Shown here in pieces: positions 15,760-16,596 of a stretch of DNA of 16,596 bases. How positions within the stretch are numbered: the first letter of the stretch is position 1; each line of letters begins with the position of its first letter. The position numbers and the translations under genes were made by a program. The stretch is from Dunaliella salina (Eukaryota; Chlorophyta; Chlorophyceae; Chlamydomonadales; Dunaliellaceae), in the NCBI GenBank assembly GCA_002284615.2, contig MU070104.1, positions 66,611 through 83,206 of the forward strand, read 5' to 3'. Below the pieces are notes generated by a model. It ran no database searches. It saw only the letters and a list, made by a program, of their open reading frames with translations, and had not been told where the DNA came from.

Positions 15760-16018
15760 TTGCAGGAAGCCAAAGTGTGGCATTTTGCTGCACACCATCA
15801 CGCGACACAGCGCCCGCTTGCAGAAAGCCAAACCGCAGCAAGTTGCTGCACACCATCATGCGCAACAACGCCCGCTCACAGGGAGCCAAAGCGTGGCATT
15901 TTGCTGCACACAACATCATGCGCAACAAGGCTGCTTGCAGACCGCCAAGCGTGGCCCTTTGCTGCACACAACATCATGCGGGACAAAACCTGCCCGCAGG
16001 ATGCCAAAGCGTGGCTGC
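15760..16018. repeat. 58/59-bp minisatellite, about 4.4 copies
   Basis: Units start at 15760, 15818, 15876, 15935 and 15994 (lengths 58, 58, 59, 59). The consensus contains CAGGAAGCCAAAGCGTGGC, then TTTTGCTGCACACC and ATCATGCGCAACAA. Because 58 and 59 are not multiples of 3, successive units rotate through the frames, which explains several overlapping long frames here on both strands. Units 3 to 5 also carry the ACAACATCATGCG variant or an altered 5' end. Confidence 0.9.
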
Positions 16019-16596
16019 CGCGCGCACTGCGGGCCCCAGCCGCACAAGCAGGCGACGCAGTGGTGGTGTTGGCATGATGGCGATAGCGGGCACAGGCTTG
16101 CCACACACCACCACCTGCCGTCAGGCCTCAGGTGGCCTGGACCTCATGCCACCGCTTCTCTCACAGCAGCCCATCCCCCGCCCAGACTTCCAGCTGCCTC
16201 GCCGCTCCTCACGCGTGCTGGTGCGTGCTTGAGACAAACACTCTGTCAGCACTTGTCCACTCCCTGGTGACGGACATGCGTGTTTGAGGTTGAGGATGGA
16301 CAGCAGTTTGAACGAGGATGGCATGGAGCATAACGCGTGGGACTTCTATAGGGTTGGTCCTGGGATGCATGCCACAATCAAATTGCATTTGTGGCAGAAA
16401 TGTAGAGAAGACCAACAATGCTTCGATGCCCACTTGCGTTCGCACGTATCAGCCCTGCTTGTTCCTGTTTGGACACAAGTCCTAGCCAGCTCACCCCCTC
16501 AATAACATACTAAATGGGCTGCATGAATCAGCTTACCCGGCTCAGCTCGTGCGTACATGTGCAAACTAGCAAGCACACGCATGCGCGCGCGCACAC
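16019..16596. other. window end: one possible small exon, otherwise no gene
   Basis: A 54-base segment at 16167-16220 (QPIPRPDFQLPRRSSRVL) sits between a good acceptor, CTTCTCTCACAG, and GTGCGT, and could be a small exon, but it has no partner in phase with the exon at 13773-13977. The last 50 bases are alternating purine-pyrimidine (GCACACGCATGCGCGCGCGCACAC), prone to Z-DNA. Nothing else is recognised. Confidence 0.25.

Overview
This window looks like nuclear DNA of a eukaryote, most likely a chlorophyte green alga of the Chlamydomonadales type. The reasons are split genes with GT-AG introns, long CAG/CAC (Gln/His) runs in coding DNA, GC-rich exons in TGCA-rich non-coding DNA, minisatellites, and non-LTR retrotransposon remnants carrying an RNase H domain plus a CCHC/PD-(D/E)xK endonuclease domain, a combination known to me from green algae. 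The lineage is an inference. There are no bacterial-style operons, rRNA, tRNA or CRISPR arrays that I can see.

Layout. (1) 1-1426, minus: retroelement copy A (RNase H, CCHC, start of the nuclease), running off the left edge. (2) 1427 to about 2520, minus: retroelement copy B, abutting A head to tail. (3) 2846 to about 7523, plus: a split gene for a Gln/His/Pro-rich, probably nuclear protein of unknown function. Exons 1, 3, 4 and 5 join in phase, exon 2 is damaged, and a terminal exon at 7299-7523 is tentative. (4) 7524-8704: no gene seen. (5) 8705-10443, minus: a broken copy of the first part of the same gene. (6) About 10770-12820, plus: retroelement copy C. (7) 12830-13022, plus: tail of a second retroelement family. 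(8) 13024-13590, minus: a third, older, truncated copy of the gene. (9) 13773-13977, plus: a convincing exon of an unknown gene. (10) 13978-16596: mostly non-coding, with a G15 tract, a C13 tract, a hairpin, a possible transposase relic on the minus strand and a 58/59-bp minisatellite.

The organising feature is a large inverted duplication. The left arm (about 1427-4545) contains copy B and the 5' part of the gene. The right arm (about 8705-11865) contains copy C and the pseudogene in mirror order. The arms are nearly collinear, with paired positions summing to about 13288-13289 over the core. Identity is mosaic: a near-identical core, a sharply more divergent patch, and decayed ends. Nine ambiguous bases (N) in the left arm all have an N at the exact mirror position in the right arm. 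This means either that the palindrome is real and recently homogenised, with reads mixed between arms, or that part of it is an assembly product.

Functionally, the window is a multicopy gene locus rearranged among retroelement fragments. The left gene copy is the only one with the long Gln/His exon. The other two are truncated and face the opposite way, so transcription through the locus could make long double-stranded RNA; that is a hypothesis only.
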